A DNA stretch of 64,000 nt from Tomocerus qinae (GCA_020055645.1 CM034546.1:75144001-75208000); one strand, 5' to 3'. Shown: positions 43,696-56,640, counted from the stretch's first letter. Notes: a model not told the origin generated them from the letters alone. Numbers and translations: made by a program.

Positions 43696-45184
43696 ATGGG
43701 AATCGTGGATTGCTTAAAGTTGAAACCTGGATCTGTAATTTCCATAGAAGATATTGAAGGGAGAAAGACATCCGCACATTCTCAGGCATGGAGTACTAAA
43801 AGTAAATCATTCGATGCAACTTCAAACAAGTGAGATAATTCAATAATTATAATAATATACTGAAATATTACTCGCCATTGTTCATTGTTCCCTTTACCAT
43901 TTTATTGTAAACTTCTAATTAAATATTATTTTAACCATAGAATAATCGCAACATTATTTAATGTAGAAAATCTATTCAAGTAGACTTATATCTAAATTAT
44001 AAATATATTCAATTATTGTTTTGCACTAATTAACAAATTGAAAGAAAGTGGCATGACCTATTTTAAGCACTGTGTTTTAATCTGTTTTCATTTATATGAT
44101 ATTGATCTGTATGAGTTAATTACCTTATCATGATATCCCGCAGTCTACGTCATATTATTTAATCTTGATTTATTACAGGGAAGCTGATATTGTAATGGTT
44201 TACCGATCGGATGTCAAAGAAGAAAATAAAGGAGGCTTAAATGAAATGGAAATTCGAGACGCTCTCCATGCTTTCGAAAAACGACAATGTTGTTCCAAAC
44301 AATTAGCGAACGAAATGGATATCAAAAGCATTACAATGAGCGAGGGGCACATTTACAAGGCACAAGCCATAATCGAACACAGAAAATCTGAATTGAAAGT
44401 TATACCTTATAAAAAAGGGATGGTCATCGACGGTCTACAAAACAGACCTTCAATCTGGAGTATTGTTGTAAAATCTCCGAAAGATTTTAAATTCAAGTCG
44501 AAAAAGGATAAGTCAGTATATGAAATTCCACACACGGCATTCACAACGGAATGCGATCATTGTCATAAGGACGGTTATGTAACATGTCATTCATGCAAAG
44601 GTACTAGGAAAGATAAATGCCCATTTTGCCACGGAAAAGGGTATAGTAAAGAATTCGATGAACATAAAACTTGTTCGTTCTGTCACGGTCAGGGTGAGAG
44701 AGATTGTTTTAACTGCGACGGAAAAGGGCGTAAGAAGTGCAGCGTATGTAAAGGCTCTGGCTCTCTCAAAAAATATGAAGTACTTTCTGTCGATTGGAAA
44801 GTATTGTCACAAAATTACGGTAGCGGTGCGTTGTTAGAAAAGCAACTGAAAAAGGTCACAGGGAAAGAATCAGTTTTCAATAGCGACGATTGCGAATTGA
44901 AAACTAATCCATTGGTCAATTTCTATGATAAAGGAATAAAAGAAATATCAGAAAGTGCATTGCAAAATTTTGGAATGGAAACCGGTAGAAACTATGACGA
45001 ATCTACGGAAGGGTGGAGAATCATCAGAGTACAACAAACAGTTATTACTATTTCTATTGCAGAGGTCATTGGAATAATACAGAATGAGAAAATGGAAACT
45101 CATTTCTACGTTTTTGGTGACGAGCAAAAAGTTTTTTTCCCAAAGGGCTATCCAGGAGGTTGCTGCTGTTGCTCGATTGTCTAA
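43696..45184 (+). CDS. SSUH2-like gene B1 (type I), intact
   Basis: Exon 1 43696-43829 and exon 2 44179-45184, phase 2, 379 residues. Exon 1 differs from A1 by three bases in 134. Regions: N-terminal tail 1-70, conserved helical segment about 70-125, zinc domain about 170-239 with CxxC pairs at CDHC, CHSC, CPFC, CSFC, CFNC and CSVC, and C-terminal beta domain ending GYPGGCCCCSIV. The repeated CxxCxGxG arrangement is that of DnaJ-type zinc domains, but no J domain is present, as in SSUH2. In the second unit Gly-Thr-Arg replaces the usual Gly-x-Gly. AATAAA at 45230. This is the best-preserved member of the cluster and the reference for the others. Confidence 0.85.
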
Positions 45185-46705
45185 TGTGCATGAAAATGTT
45201 TTGATAGCCGTCTCTAGAAATATGAAAATAATAAAAGTCTCTAAATTGCATTCAATGTTTATTCGTATATCCAAAAATTTATTTATTATAGCATGATAGC
45301 ATACCACAAACATATAGTATAAATATATCGTAGATATAACAACTTCATTTAGCTTTTATACGGTTAAATAATTGACTGATTGAATGGAAAATCAGAAATT
45401 CATCCAATTGGAAAATTTCATTTTATAACCCTGCATTAATTTATGGATTTTATTTACCTGTAAGAATTTACAATACTTTCATCTCGTTGTTACTTACGGT
45501 AGAAATTCTAGTCGGTTATTTATGAGCGTAACAAAATCCCCTGTACTTGTAAATAAATATAATTATAATGTGAAGAGATTAACATCTACATAAAATTATA
45601 GCAAGCCAATGGATTGTATCATCTTGCTTCTCAGTTGCCGTGAAATGTAAGATTTAATGCAATGAAATTGGTAGTTACATGATTACATACATGAAATGTG
45701 ACTTATGGACATTAAGCACGACATCAAAGGCTTTAGTGTCCATTTGATTTCGTATATTAGCACTTGTATTTTCATTTCTTGTTGCTATCTTAGGTAGGAC
45801 ACTTTATTACCATACAGTATTATTTAGTAGCTCATAAACTTTCCCTTTCGCTTACAGTCCCATTCTATGATGTAATTAATCGATCACCTACTTGGCGGTT
45901 TTCTAACGGTCTAGCTACACAACTCAGTACTGTGTAGCTCAGTCCATTCTAAAAGCATTGTGTAACACATTCTTCAGAGAAAATACATAGAATTGGTTAA
46001 ATAGCACAATGGCCTACATTACACACTCTGCACTAATGATTTACATCCACATCTTAGTGCACAAGCTACATATTAAAAGGAATTTTCTCTGCAATTATTA
46101 CTAGGTCAGTCTCCTACTTTCTTTGCACTTTCACATTTAAATTAGTCCGAGAGAACTATATAACAACATTTCAAATACTTATGTTACTTTTACTTGCTCT
46201 AGATTGCTTACAGGCTGCTATATTTCTTCCCTACGTCGGTTACAAGTGTCTAACCTGTTTAAACACCTCATTCCACGCATGAATAATATCACACAATAAG
46301 TTCTTCTCTTACCACAGCATGAAATTTTTACTTGGCTGTCACTTCATTGAAAGTTTGGGCAAAAGTGAAAGTAAAATAAATATTAGTGTTAAATGTTGAA
46401 AATCCTTCTTGATATTTACAGTATTTCAATAAAAGTTCCACTTGAAACTTGACAAAATAATTTCATAATAAAGTAGTCCTAAAATTTGGAAGCATATTTT
46501 ATTACCCTATCTGTATTCTATCAATATTTCTTTAAAAATAATTAAAAATGTAGAGCGTCATAAGTTTATTAGACTTGTTATTTAGTTTTTCTGATTTGAC
46601 ATGAGATTGAAGGATAATCTATTTTGGAATAAAATCTCAAAAAATTGAAGTGAAATCTGTGGAAGAGTTATTAGCTTTCATCTACAACAAGAAATAACAA
46701 ATACC
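45185..46705. other. Spacer between B1 and B2, no gene seen
   Basis: Matches the spacer 36770-38297 of unit A. A well-conserved stretch near 45895-45985 (GGTCTAGCTACACAACTCAG) includes a small stem (AGCTACAC / GTGTAGCT). Confidence 0.5.
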
Positions 46706-48412
46706 ATGGATTGTATATCACCGAGACGCCAATCGGTAATCTCAAACAAAGATATCGCGAGGGGAAAATCACCGACCTGCTCTCAAAGACCTTTGAGCAG
46801 TAGAAGTGAAATATATATGGGAAATCTAAACAAGTTTGTCAATTCCTTATTTCTTTCAATTTCCTATCCAAAATTATTTGCCACCTAATTCAATAATTTA
46901 ACTTCACATTATTTCTTCAAATTCATTGCACTGCATGGGAGAGTTTGATGATTGGAAATACCTGGAAGTTGGTTTGTTTCTATTGAATGGAATATTTTAC
47001 ATGCTTTATCGTTCATATTATTTAATAAGAATGGTAAACAATTAGAAATATGTATTTGAACTTGTGAGTTGATGATTTTTACTTCATGAAATTACACTCA
47101 AACTGAAAAAAAATCAAATTTGCTTCCAAAGGAAGGTAAAAGTAATAGTCAATAGTAAATACAGCTCATTATTTTCTGCACCTTATGTATAATATTATTA
47201 TATTAGAATTAAACACTATTTTTGTATTTTTGCAGGACGAACATTTTGCCTACCTATGGCTTCGTAATGCCTACAGTTGTTAGAGAAGAACCTAAATGTC
47301 TAGAAAAATTCCCTGAAGTAGAAATACGATCTGCTCTTCGACTTCTCGAAAAGGGTCGATATTGTGCAGAGAAGTTGGCTGATACGATAGATATCAACAG
47401 CATTACGATGAGTGAAGGACACGTTTACAAAGTGCATGCCGTAATGGAGCACAGAAAGGTGGAATGGCAAACTGACCCATACGTAACTTCGATGACAATC
47501 GGTGAATCTAAGGAAGGCCCTCCACCTCCAATTCTACTTTGGAATACTTTTGTGAATCCTCCGTCCGGTTTTAATTTCAAGCATTACAAAGACATACTTA
47601 TCTATGAAATTCCAAACACAGCATTCAAAACGGATTGTGTGACATGTCTAAAGTCTGGTCATATTGCATGTGCAAAGTGTGACAGGACAGGAATAAATCG
47701 TTGCAGTACATGCAAAGGAAGCGGAATGGCGTTAGATCATAACAAGGGTGACAAGATCCCTTGTAATTCTTGTAAAGGTCGTGGAAAAAAGTCCTGCTCT
47801 GACTGCAAAGGCTTGGGGCGACAACTCTGCACAGATTGTGCAGGCTCTTGCTCTGTGAAAAAGTACCAAGGATTCACTGTAGATTGGCATGTCTTGTTTG
47901 AAAAACGGAGTGATAGTGTTGTCCCTGTAAAAGAACTGAATGGGGTTACCGGAAAAGTGTCTGTTTACCACAGTGGAGACTGTGATGTAGAAGTGAATCC
48001 ATTGGCTCAATATTATAACGAAGGACTTAGGGAGATATCGAATTCCGTGTTCCAGAAATTCAGATCGCACACTGGAGGAATTAACCATGAGGGAGGCAAA
48101 AAAATCATCAAAGTTCGACAGACGGTTGTCACTATCCTCATTGCAGAGGTAGTTGCCACGTGGAAAGGGAAAATTGAAAGATTCTACATTTTTGGAAAAG
48201 AAAGAAAAGTATATTTTCCAAATGGCTACCCCAAAGGCTGCAGCTTTTGCTCGATTCGATTGCATAATCTTTGTAGGACAGTTTTTGATAATGTGACTTT
48301 TGAAAGTTTATCAAACAAAATACCCGTTTCAACGTATCAATATAACTCGTTTCTTATTTTACATACATTTTTACGTAATCAGAAATGTAAATGTATATTC
48401 CATTTTAATTAA
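46706..48412 (+). CDS. SSUH2-like gene B2 (type II) with extended C-terminus
   Basis: Exon 1 46706-46833 (MDCISPRRQSVISNKD) and exon 2 47236-48412 join in phase 2; 434 residues. The body follows the type II pattern: EVEIRSALRLLEKGRYC, DINSITMSEGHVYK, zinc domain CVTC, CAKC, CSTC, CNSC, CSDC, CTDC, and C-terminal domain GYPKGCSFCSI. Compared with A2, the bases CGATT are repeated at 48252-48261, which moves the frame past the normal stop and adds 51 unrelated residues. The donor GTTTGT is weak. AATAAA near 48680. Host gene; the tail is probably non-functional but the core domain is whole. Confidence 0.8.
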
Positions 48413-49374
48413 GCAAAGTTTCCTATTAATAATCATTCAATTATACGTGGCACAAAGTTACAAAGACATACAAGTGAAATTGTTTTGCACACCTCAAACA
48501 TTAAAATGAAATTCTGCTCCTTTCTGGGCTAAAATCAATGTTTAATTTTACAGATAAATTATTATCATTAGACAACCGTTACTATAATCCTAATCATGTA
48601 AATGTACACTCCCTGCTGCAAATCCGCTAAGTCTCGTCAATTTTTAGAGTCCTTATAATATCTGTACTTGTATCTGACACGAATAAAGAATATAATTATG
48701 TTATTAATAATTATTAAATATATATTATTATTATGTAACAATATCATTTTATTGCTTTGTTCGACCTAAAAAGTAGCATAATGCTAGTAGATTAATTCGT
48801 TACCAAACTGGAGCTAGGCATTTTTTTGCCAAGCTTAGAATACAACTAGGTACTCTTTAATTTTGAAGCATTGAAATACCTCCAAATTTTTGTCGGTTTA
48901 CAGATAAAGATACAGATACAGATATTCATCCAAATTAGATTAAAAGTCAATATGCCAATGCGAATGATAATTTTTATAGACTTCAATTCATAATTTATAG
49001 ACTAATAAGTTAATACTATATTACGGTATTATAGCCTACTTCTAAAGTTTAAGGACAACTCCAGTGAACAAACAAAAATTTAGCAAAATGTGAAAAATTT
49101 AGTTTTATTGTAACATATTAAGTATAATAATAATATAATTAATAGGTATACAATATTAATTATTCCTGTAACCCGATGGCATTAGTTTCAGCCTGATTTT
49201 CACAAAGAAAAGCGTTTATAAGCTTGTTTCTTAGGCTTGGCGTTATCACCCGATGTAAAGTTTCTGGCATGTTTTATTTTCTGTCTTGAGTTTCCTTTTC
49301 TCGTTGCATTTAACCTACTCTATTTCAGTAATCATAATGAATTCCTCAGCGGCTCCGATTGCAATGGTTGACCT
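48413..49374. other. Spacer of unit B, no gene seen
   Basis: Matches 40557-42410 of unit A apart from the Harbinger insertion there. No gene. Confidence 0.5.
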
Positions 49375-49631
49375 CAGGGAACTAAAAAGGTACTCCTTTT
49401 TTACAAAAAAGGTAAAAAGTACTGCTTTTTCTAAAAAAGCAGTCCTTTTTACCATTTTACCTTTTTTTACCTTATTTACATGTAAAGTGAAGTAAATGGG
49501 GCACTCTGCTACATCAAAAAAGGTAAAAAGGCAAAAAAGGACTGCTTTTTAAAAATCTTACTCCTACCTTTTTTATAAAAAAGGCAAAAAAGGTAAAAGG
49601 CAAAAAAAGGTCCTTTTTTGTTCCCTGCCTG
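49375..49631. mobile_element. hAT-type MITE in unit B, 257 bp
   Basis: Starts CAGGGAAC and ends GTTCCCTG followed by CCTG; the 8-bp duplication GTTGACCT flanks it (49367-49374, 49632-49639). The interior is runs of AAAAAGG and CCTTTTT in opposite orientation. Unit A keeps the empty site, GTTGACCTACGTAATG at about 42409. Confidence 0.88.
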
Positions 49632-50420
49632 GTTGACCTACATAAAAGCGACTTGTAGCTGTAGCCCAAGACCAGTAATGTGTTCTAAATTTTGTTTCAG
49701 TGTTATTTATCTGTCCTACAAAATACATTTATTTTAAAGATATAATCTGCATTATACACCATAATCCAACTGCTCTAGTTACTAACTTTGATGGCCCACA
49801 TAGGTAAATATTTTATTACATGCTAATGAATCATTTACCACATCATTACTCCTGGAAAACAAGACTGTCGATGCCTATACTCACTTGCTATAAAGTAATG
49901 TTACAATGACGACAGTTGTACCTTTGTGGAATGATCAAACTAGGAATTCAAACAGGTACATAATATTTGAAGTTAGTCTCGAAGAACCTTTTTATCCCGA
50001 AGCAATGACATTTTGACTAGGGATTTATAGCATTTTACACTTTATGGAAAAACTTTTGTATCGCCCAGAATATTCAAGATAACTCCATGTCAAAAATGCA
50101 TGTCAAACTTATAGAGCACCAAAGGTTTTATTATACATTTCTCTATTTTTTATATCGCTAGTTTTTAGGGTTCTTTGGAGTTGACAATTTTACTTAAGTT
50201 GTTGTAACATCTTTTCCCACGTTTTTAATCCGAATGTTTATATAATCCAGTCAGAAATGGAGAATTTCTTATTTACCATTATGTGTCCCACGCATGCCAC
50301 TTTATGGATCCTTATGGTGGAAGTGTAACTGTGTAAGCCTTAGAGGGATTCAGTGGCTGGAACTCAACACAGTTGAATGCACTTTCAACTAAGTTGCTGT
50401 CAAACTCGACTTCAAGGAAA

Positions 50421-50719
50421 TCCTGTTAGTGCCGTCTACAGTTTTGGACTTTATTATTACTATTTACCCAAACTTTTTCAGCAAAGGTATTTATTACTAT
50501 GTTGTAGTTTTCACTTTAAGCTCTAGGGATCCATTTTCCGAAATTATATGATATCAGGTTTGTAAAGTGTTTAATTCATTTCGCTCAACATTTTTTCTAA
50601 CATAATAATATATAACTAGTAAAGTTACCCGTCCTACGGACGGGGTAGTAACAGTACGGTTGCATTCATTAAAAATTTTCTAAATTTTCAAGTGTAAAAT
50701 TTGTAAAAGTTATGCTGAT
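50421..50719. other. Unassigned boundary region
   Basis: Stretch between the end of unit B and the minisatellite. A short GC palindrome (CCGTCCTACGGACGG) near 50630 is the only notable feature. Confidence 0.4.
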
Positions 50720-51050
50720 CAATGTGGAGTGATGTGTGGAGTAGAATATGGAGTAAGTATGGAGTACAATATGGAGATAGTATGGAGAAGTATATGTAGT
50801 AAGTGTGGAATAGAATATAGAGTAAGTATAGAGAAGTATATGTAGTAAGTGTGGAGTAGAATATGGAGTAAGCATGGAGTAAGTATGGAGTACAATATGG
50901 AGATAGTATGGAGAAGTATATGTAGTAAGTGTGGAATAGAATATAGAGTAAGTATAGAGAAGTATATGTAGTAAGTGTGGAGTAGAATATGGAGTAAGCA
51001 TGGAGTAAGTATGGAGTACAATATGAAGTAAGTATGGAGAAGTATATTCT
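50720..51050. repeat. GGAGTA minisatellite (about 19-23 bp units)
   Basis: Tandem units of the form TATGGAGTAAGTGTGGAGTAG and AGTATGGAGAAGTATATG, with a higher-order block of about 120 bases repeated twice. Long open frames on the minus strand (about 100-138 codons) arise from the repeat and are not genes. Confidence 0.92.
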
Positions 51051-51058
51051 GAGAATAG

Positions 51059-52063
51059 AACTCGGGCTAGAACGCAACATAGCAAAAGTTTAAGCGAGAC
51101 CCTACTTGGCCGGTCTGTCGCAACTACTTATGCATGTCGTCGTTCTACCTTTAGTTCTGCGGCTGTGTATGTGTGTTTCTGTGGCCTTGGAACTCTGATT
51201 CGCAGCACATTACTTCAAATGAAGCTTTAGTGCTCTCCACGTGGGTTATTCGGTTCTAAATAGCAGCAACTAACTTATGAACCAAAGTTCATACCAACAC
51301 ACACATTTACTTCCTTACAGCCCTTTACGTCAGATGAGTAGCCCCTGACTCATCAGAACAATCATACTCGCTTGACAACAGAGAGGGAGGCTACAACGAG
51401 TTTTTATACCCCGCATCTTCTGAGAAAAAAACTCGGGCTAGAACGCAACATAGCAAAAGTTTAAGCGAGACCCTACTTGGCCGGTCTGTCGCAACTACTT
51501 ATGCATGTCGTCGTTCTACCTTTAGTTCTGCGGCTGTGTATGTGTGTTTCTGTGGCCTTGGAACTCTGATTCGCAGCACATTACTTCAAATGAAGCTTTA
51601 GTGCTCTCCACGTGGGTTATTCGGTTCTAAATAGCAGCAACTAACTTATGAACCAAAGTTCATACCAACACACACATTTACTTCCTTACAGCCCTTTACG
51701 TCAGATGAGTAGCCCCTGACTCATCAGAACAATCATACTCGCTTGACAACAGAGAGGGAGGCTACAACGAGTTTTTATACCCCGCATCTTCTGAGAATAG
51801 AACTCGGGCTAGAACGCAACATGTAGCAAAAGTTTAAGCGAGACCCTACTTGGCCGGTCTGTCGCAACTACTTATGCATGTCGTCGTTCTACCTTTAGTT
51901 CTGCGGCTGTGTATGTGTGTTTCTGTGGCCTTGGAACTCTGATTCGCAGCACATTACTTCAAATGAAGCTTTAGTGCTCTCCACGTGGGTTATTCGGTTC
52001 TAAATAGCAGCAACTAACTTATGAACCAAAGTTCATACCAACACACACATTTACTTCCTTACA
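51059..52063. repeat. 371-bp tandem units, 2.7 copies
   Basis: AACTCGGGCTAGAACGCAAC starts at 51059, 51430 and 51801: an exact 371-base period. Copies are nearly identical. The array interrupts the GGAGTA minisatellite, which resumes at about 52064. Each unit ends TATACCCCGCATCTTCTGAG. No coding content. It resembles a young satellite. Confidence 0.93.
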
Positions 52064-52215
52064 ATATGTAGTAAGTGTGGAGTAGAATATGACGTAAGTA
52101 TGGAAGAGAATATGGAGTAAGTATGGAGTACAATATGAAGTAAGTATGGAGAAGTATATGTAGTAAGTGTGGAGTAGCATATGACGTAAGTATGGAATAG
52201 AATATGGAGTAAGTG
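52064..52215. repeat. GGAGTA minisatellite, continued
   Basis: Same unit family as 50720-51050, on the other side of the 371-bp units. Confidence 0.88.
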
Positions 52216-53300
52216 TTTTGGGCTGTAGCAAAGAATTGGAAAAAGGATTAGTGGTCTAATAATGATTAGATGAGATTCAAAATGTTGAATGAAATGATGT
52301 TGTAAGTTATGGCGAAATGAGCTTAAGTGAGATAAATGAAGCTATGAACTCAAATATTGACTACAAAAATAGAATGCAATAGACTCTTAGTAATACGAGT
52401 AATGAGAATCAAAACGACAAGTAAATGAAATAATCAACAATTCGGAAACAAGAAAGTTCTAGTCAGGATAATTTAATTCAAGTAAAAAGACGACAAGAGT
52501 TCCTGACTAGTCTGACCGAATGCTCACATAAGATTAAAGAGATCGCATTGAATTACATTGACATGGGTCCTATATATAGACAATTGAAACACATTGGAAA
52601 GATACAACAGAAAGTTACATGAATGCGTAATTAGGGACGCCAAGAATACAAAATTAAGTTCTAGAAAGTTCGGTAAGAGATTAGTATACACGAGTCAATA
52701 TATAACGTCTTAACTAATACAAGTAAGTCCATATAACACAAAGAGGTCAAATACATACAATAAAAGTGTACAAATCCTGGCATTGGGGATTAAGATAGTG
52801 ATTTTCTTACATTAATTAGCATAATGTCTGGACACGAAAGTACACGAATATGAAACACATCATAAAATACATTACATTACATGGATAGAGTTCATTGTAT
52901 CGTACTCTATGTATGAGATGGTCTCCACACTCATATGATGGTCTCCGCATTTATGTGATGGTCTCCGCATTTATGTGATGGTCTCCGCATTTATGAGATA
53001 ATACAAGATTTCACATTAAACATTATACGGTTTGAACATAGAATAACACGTATTAGCCAAGCTTATACATTACGTTAAATAATAGAATAGGTCATACGAT
53101 ATCGAATAATGTTGTCGCCTTACATGTTATTAATAGTCGCCTAAACAAATTAGCACATTTTACAAGTAAATTTAGTCAGTTTACATATAAGAGAATACAA
53201 CATACAATATTTAGACAGGAATGGCGGTTTTCCTATCCACAACTTAAAACTACACTACAAATCAACATTTTCCCATATAACATTAAAAACCCGCCCGAAC
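52216..53300. other. No gene seen; short 22-bp repeat inside
   Basis: AT-rich DNA. At about 52914-52998 the unit GATGGTCTCCGCATTTATGT is repeated four times with small changes. Nothing else recognised. Confidence 0.55.
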
Positions 53301-53745
53301 AGTAAGTGTGGAGTAGAATATGAAGTAAGTATGGAGAAGAACATGGAGTAAGCGTGGAGTAGAATATGGAGTAAGTGTTGAATAGTATGGAGTAAGCGTG
53401 GAGTAGAATATGGAGTAAGTGTGGAATTGAATATGGAGTAAGTGTGGAATTGAATATGGAGTAAGTGTGGAATTGAATATGGAGAAAGTGTGGAATTGAA
53501 TATGGAGTAAGTGTGGAATTGAATATGGAGTAAGTGTGGAATTGAATATGGAGTAAGTGTGGAATTGAATATGGAATAAGTGTGGAATTGAATATGGAGT
53601 AAGTGTGGAATTGAATATGGAGAAAGTGTGGAATTGAATATGGAGTAAGTGTGGAATTGAATATGGAGTAAGTGTGGAATTGAATATGGAATAAGTGTGG
53701 AATTGAATATGGAGTGAGTGTGGAATAGAATATGGAGTATGACAT
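53300..53745. repeat. 23-bp minisatellite (GTGTGGAATTGAATATGGAG)
   Basis: About 19 units of 23 bases; GTGGAATTGAATA occurs at 53421, 53444, 53467 and onwards. As 23 is not divisible by three, all minus-strand frames stay open for about 170 codons with a 23-residue period. These are repeat artefacts. Confidence 0.95.
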
Positions 53746-53799
53746 AGATTGGTGTAAGAAGTATTATCCTCAAGGGAACACGACGTTACCCGTCACCCA

Positions 53800-54440
53800 C
53801 CACGAAGTTACCCCCATGAAATTGCCTGTCAAAAAACCTGCCGTCCACTTGCCCATCAAACATCTACTTGCCGTCCATTTGACCATCAAAAATCCACATG
53901 TCTTCCACTTGCCCATCAAACATCTACCTGCTGTCAACTTGACCATCAAACATCTACCTGCCGTCCACTCGACCATCAAACATCCACCGGTCGTCTACTT
54001 GCACATCAAACATCTACCTGACGTCCACTTGCCCAACAAACATCCACCTGCCGTGTTGTTACCCGTAAAAATTCTCCGTGCTTTAAAATTACACGTGAAA
54101 ATTTTACCTGCCGTGTTACCCGCCAAAGTTTTATATCTGTAAAATTACTTTGTCAAAGTCCTACACGTTTTAAAATTACCCGTTAAAATTCCATCTGCCA
54201 TGCAATTACCCTTCAAAATTCATCCTGCCATCCACTTACATAACTCTACCTACTTAAAAATTACCCCGTCAAAATTCTACGTGCTTTTAAATTACCATTT
54301 CAAAAATCTAAATGCTGTAAAATTACCCTTTTAAAGTGCTAGCGCCTTAACATTACCCGTTAAAGTTCTACCTGCCGTGAAATTACCCATCAAAATTCCA
54401 CCTTCCCTGAAATAACCCGTCAAAATTAAGCCTGCCGTCG
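53800..54440. repeat. 30-bp minisatellite (CATCAAACATCTACCTGCCG)
   Basis: Units of 30 bases (CTGCCGTCCACTTGCCCATC and on), grading after about 54050 into a related AAATTACCCGTCAAAATTCT unit of similar length. A 136-codon open frame is made only of these units. Confidence 0.9.
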
Positions 54441-54699
54441 ATGAGAGTTGGTACACGTGTAGTGTGGTCTCGGCTTTCGTATAGTTAGAATTGGTTTCCC
54501 AGCTACATGAAATAAATAATTTTATATTATACCCCATGGGTAGATATAGTTTGATACTTAAGTTTGTTAAGATAAATATGTTCAATGAAATGAAATTAAA
54601 TTAGTTATATGCAATGGAGTAAGGTATATTTTAAAAAATTACCGCCGATTTCTGCTACGCGCCGTTATGTCTAATAGAAATTATGCGGTCCGGTGTCGG

Positions 54700-55110
54700 G
54701 TCTTGTGCTAGTGGGTGTAGGGTCTTGTGTTAGTGGGTATCGGGTCTTGTGTTAGTGGGTGTCGGGTCTTGTGTTAGTGGGTTTCGGGTCTTGTGTTAGT
54801 GGGTTTCTGGTCTTGCGCTAGTGGGTGTCGGGTCTTGTGCTAGTGGGTGTCGGGTCTTGTGTTAGTAAGTGTCGGGTCTTGTGCTAGTGGGTGTCGGGTC
54901 TTGCGTTAGTGGGTGTCGGGTCCTATGAGGTCGGCTGTCGTGTTTGTGGGGACCCTACGTGGTCGGCTGTCGTGTTTGTGGGTGTCGGACCCCATGTGGT
55001 CGGCTGTCGCGTTGATGGGTGTGGTGTTCAGTGTAGTCGGCTGTCGCGTTGATGGGTTTTGGGTCTTGAGCCATTGGGTGTGATGTTCCGTGTAGTCGGC
55101 TGTCGTGTTT
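54700..55110. repeat. 22-bp minisatellite (GTGGGTGTCGGGTCTTGTGT), then a related longer unit
   Basis: 22-base units from about 54700 to 54920, then longer units built on GTCGGCTGTCGTGTTTGTGG to about 55110. G-rich on the plus strand. Confidence 0.9.
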
Positions 55111-55769
55111 GTGGGAGTCGGGTCGAGCTTGGATCTGCCACAACAGCACTTAGTTTGCGTTTGAATTGACGGAAGAGTGAGCGGCGGCTAATAGCAAAGT
55201 GAGGCTTATGGTAAAGAGAGGACTGTATTAAAGGGCGGCTAATGCATAATGGTCGCAGCATTAGCAGATACAGTCACCGACTCACTCTGCTATATCGTAT
55301 GTGTTGTTTGTGTGTATTCCTTTATAATGCACAGGATAGTGCCGTGTGCAATGCCATAAGAATAAAAGTATCGTACCGTGTGCAGATGTGACAAAACTGC
55401 ATTTTAAGGAGTAGAATATAATAATAATTGAAACGTTTTGTCTAATAACCTGCTTATTCAGCATAGGATTTCAGTAACTAGGAAATAAACAAAAAATCTG
55501 AAAAAAAACATGATTACAGGGTCATTGAAAATTGATATAAAATATTAAATAAAATGCACAAAACTCGTTGCCTACCTTAATCACAAAAAGTGAAAGTAGA
55601 TTTTAACGCTTATCATTTTCTGGACTCTAATAGTCAATCTTACGAATACGCGGGAAATTCATTTTCATACGATATTAGTTCTAACCGGAGAGATATAAAA
55701 GACTTTGTCCCATTAAGGCCATACTATTATACTAAATTATCACACACAAGGGAGTGAATCAAGCTAGAA
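55111..55769. other. No gene seen
   Basis: About 650 bases between repeat arrays, with no supported exon or known repeat. Confidence 0.5.
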
Positions 55770-56640
55770 AGTGACTATCCAAATGAAACCTACTGGGGAC
55801 CCGAATACCGTAGACCCAAAATCCGAATACTGTAGAACCGAAAATGCTATAAACCCGATATCCGAATACTGTAGACCCGAAAACCGAATACCCTAGACTC
55901 AAAAATCTCGCCACCCTAACCCTGGACACCCGAAAGTGCCCCAAAACCCTCAATTTGACCACCCAAATTGGCAAAAGGGCATGAACCGGCAATGTGACAA
56001 CCCAAGTGGTCAAATTTACATAAGCCTCCAATTTTACCACCCAAGTGGCAAAATCGCATAAACCTGCAATTTAACCACCCAAGTGCTCAAAATGACATAA
56101 ACCTTCAATTGACCACCCTAATGGTCAAAAAACCACCACCAAAGTTGTCAATATGAAATAAACCTACAATTTGACTACCGAAGTTGTCAATATGAAATAA
56201 ACCTACAATTTGACTACCGAAGTTGTCAATATGAAATAAACCTACAATTTGACCACCGAAGTTGTCAATATGAAATAAACCTACAATTTGACCACCGAAG
56301 TTGTCAATATGAAATAAACCTACAATTTGACCCCCCAAGTTGTCAATATAAAATAAACACAATTTGACCACCCAAATGGTTAAAATGGTCAAAACTTCCA
56401 ATTTGACCATCTAAATGGTTAAAAATGGCCAAAGTCTCTAATTTGACCACACATGTGGTCAAAATGCTCAAATATTTCAATTTGACCATCTAAATGGTTA
56501 AAAATGGTCAAAGTCTCTAATTTGACCACCCAAGTTGGAAAAATGGCAAAAGTCTTTGATTTGGCCACCCAAGTGATTAAGATGTCCAACAACTTCAATA
56601 TGACCATCAAAATTTACAAAATAGTAAAAACGATTTGACC
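55770..56640. repeat. CCGAATAC(T/C)GTAGACC and 39-bp TTTGACCACC minisatellites
   Basis: 55770-55910 holds about 18-base units (CCGAATACTGTAGACCC). From about 55940, units with CAATTTGACCACCCAAGTGG follow; around 56160-56340 they become a regular 39-base repeat (AACCTACAATTTGACTACCG at 56161, 56200 and on). Confidence 0.9.

Larger units (their letters stand above)
43200..50420. repeat. Segmental duplication, unit B (SSUH2 gene pair)
   Basis: Second copy of the unit described at 34900. Its end, with CACGCATGCCACT and AGTGGCTGGAACT near 50290-50355, matches the end of unit A near 43095-43170. It lacks the two transposons of unit A (36889, 41097) and carries its own at 49375. Confidence 0.8.

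Noticed and set aside
50250-50420. Start of a third SSUH2 unit
   Set aside because: The similarity is to the end of unit A near 43.0-43.2 kb, so it is the end of unit B.
50669-51085. Minus-strand open frames of 100-138 codons rich in Thr-Tyr-Ser-Ile
   Set aside because: They are translations of the GGAGTA minisatellite in several frames at once; no non-repeat sequence.
52914-52998. Regular short repeats resembling a CRISPR array
   Set aside because: Only four contiguous 22-bp units, no spacers, eukaryotic context, no cas genes.
53233-53773. Two overlapping minus-strand frames of about 170 codons
   Set aside because: Products of the 23-bp minisatellite, which lacks stops in all frames of that strand.
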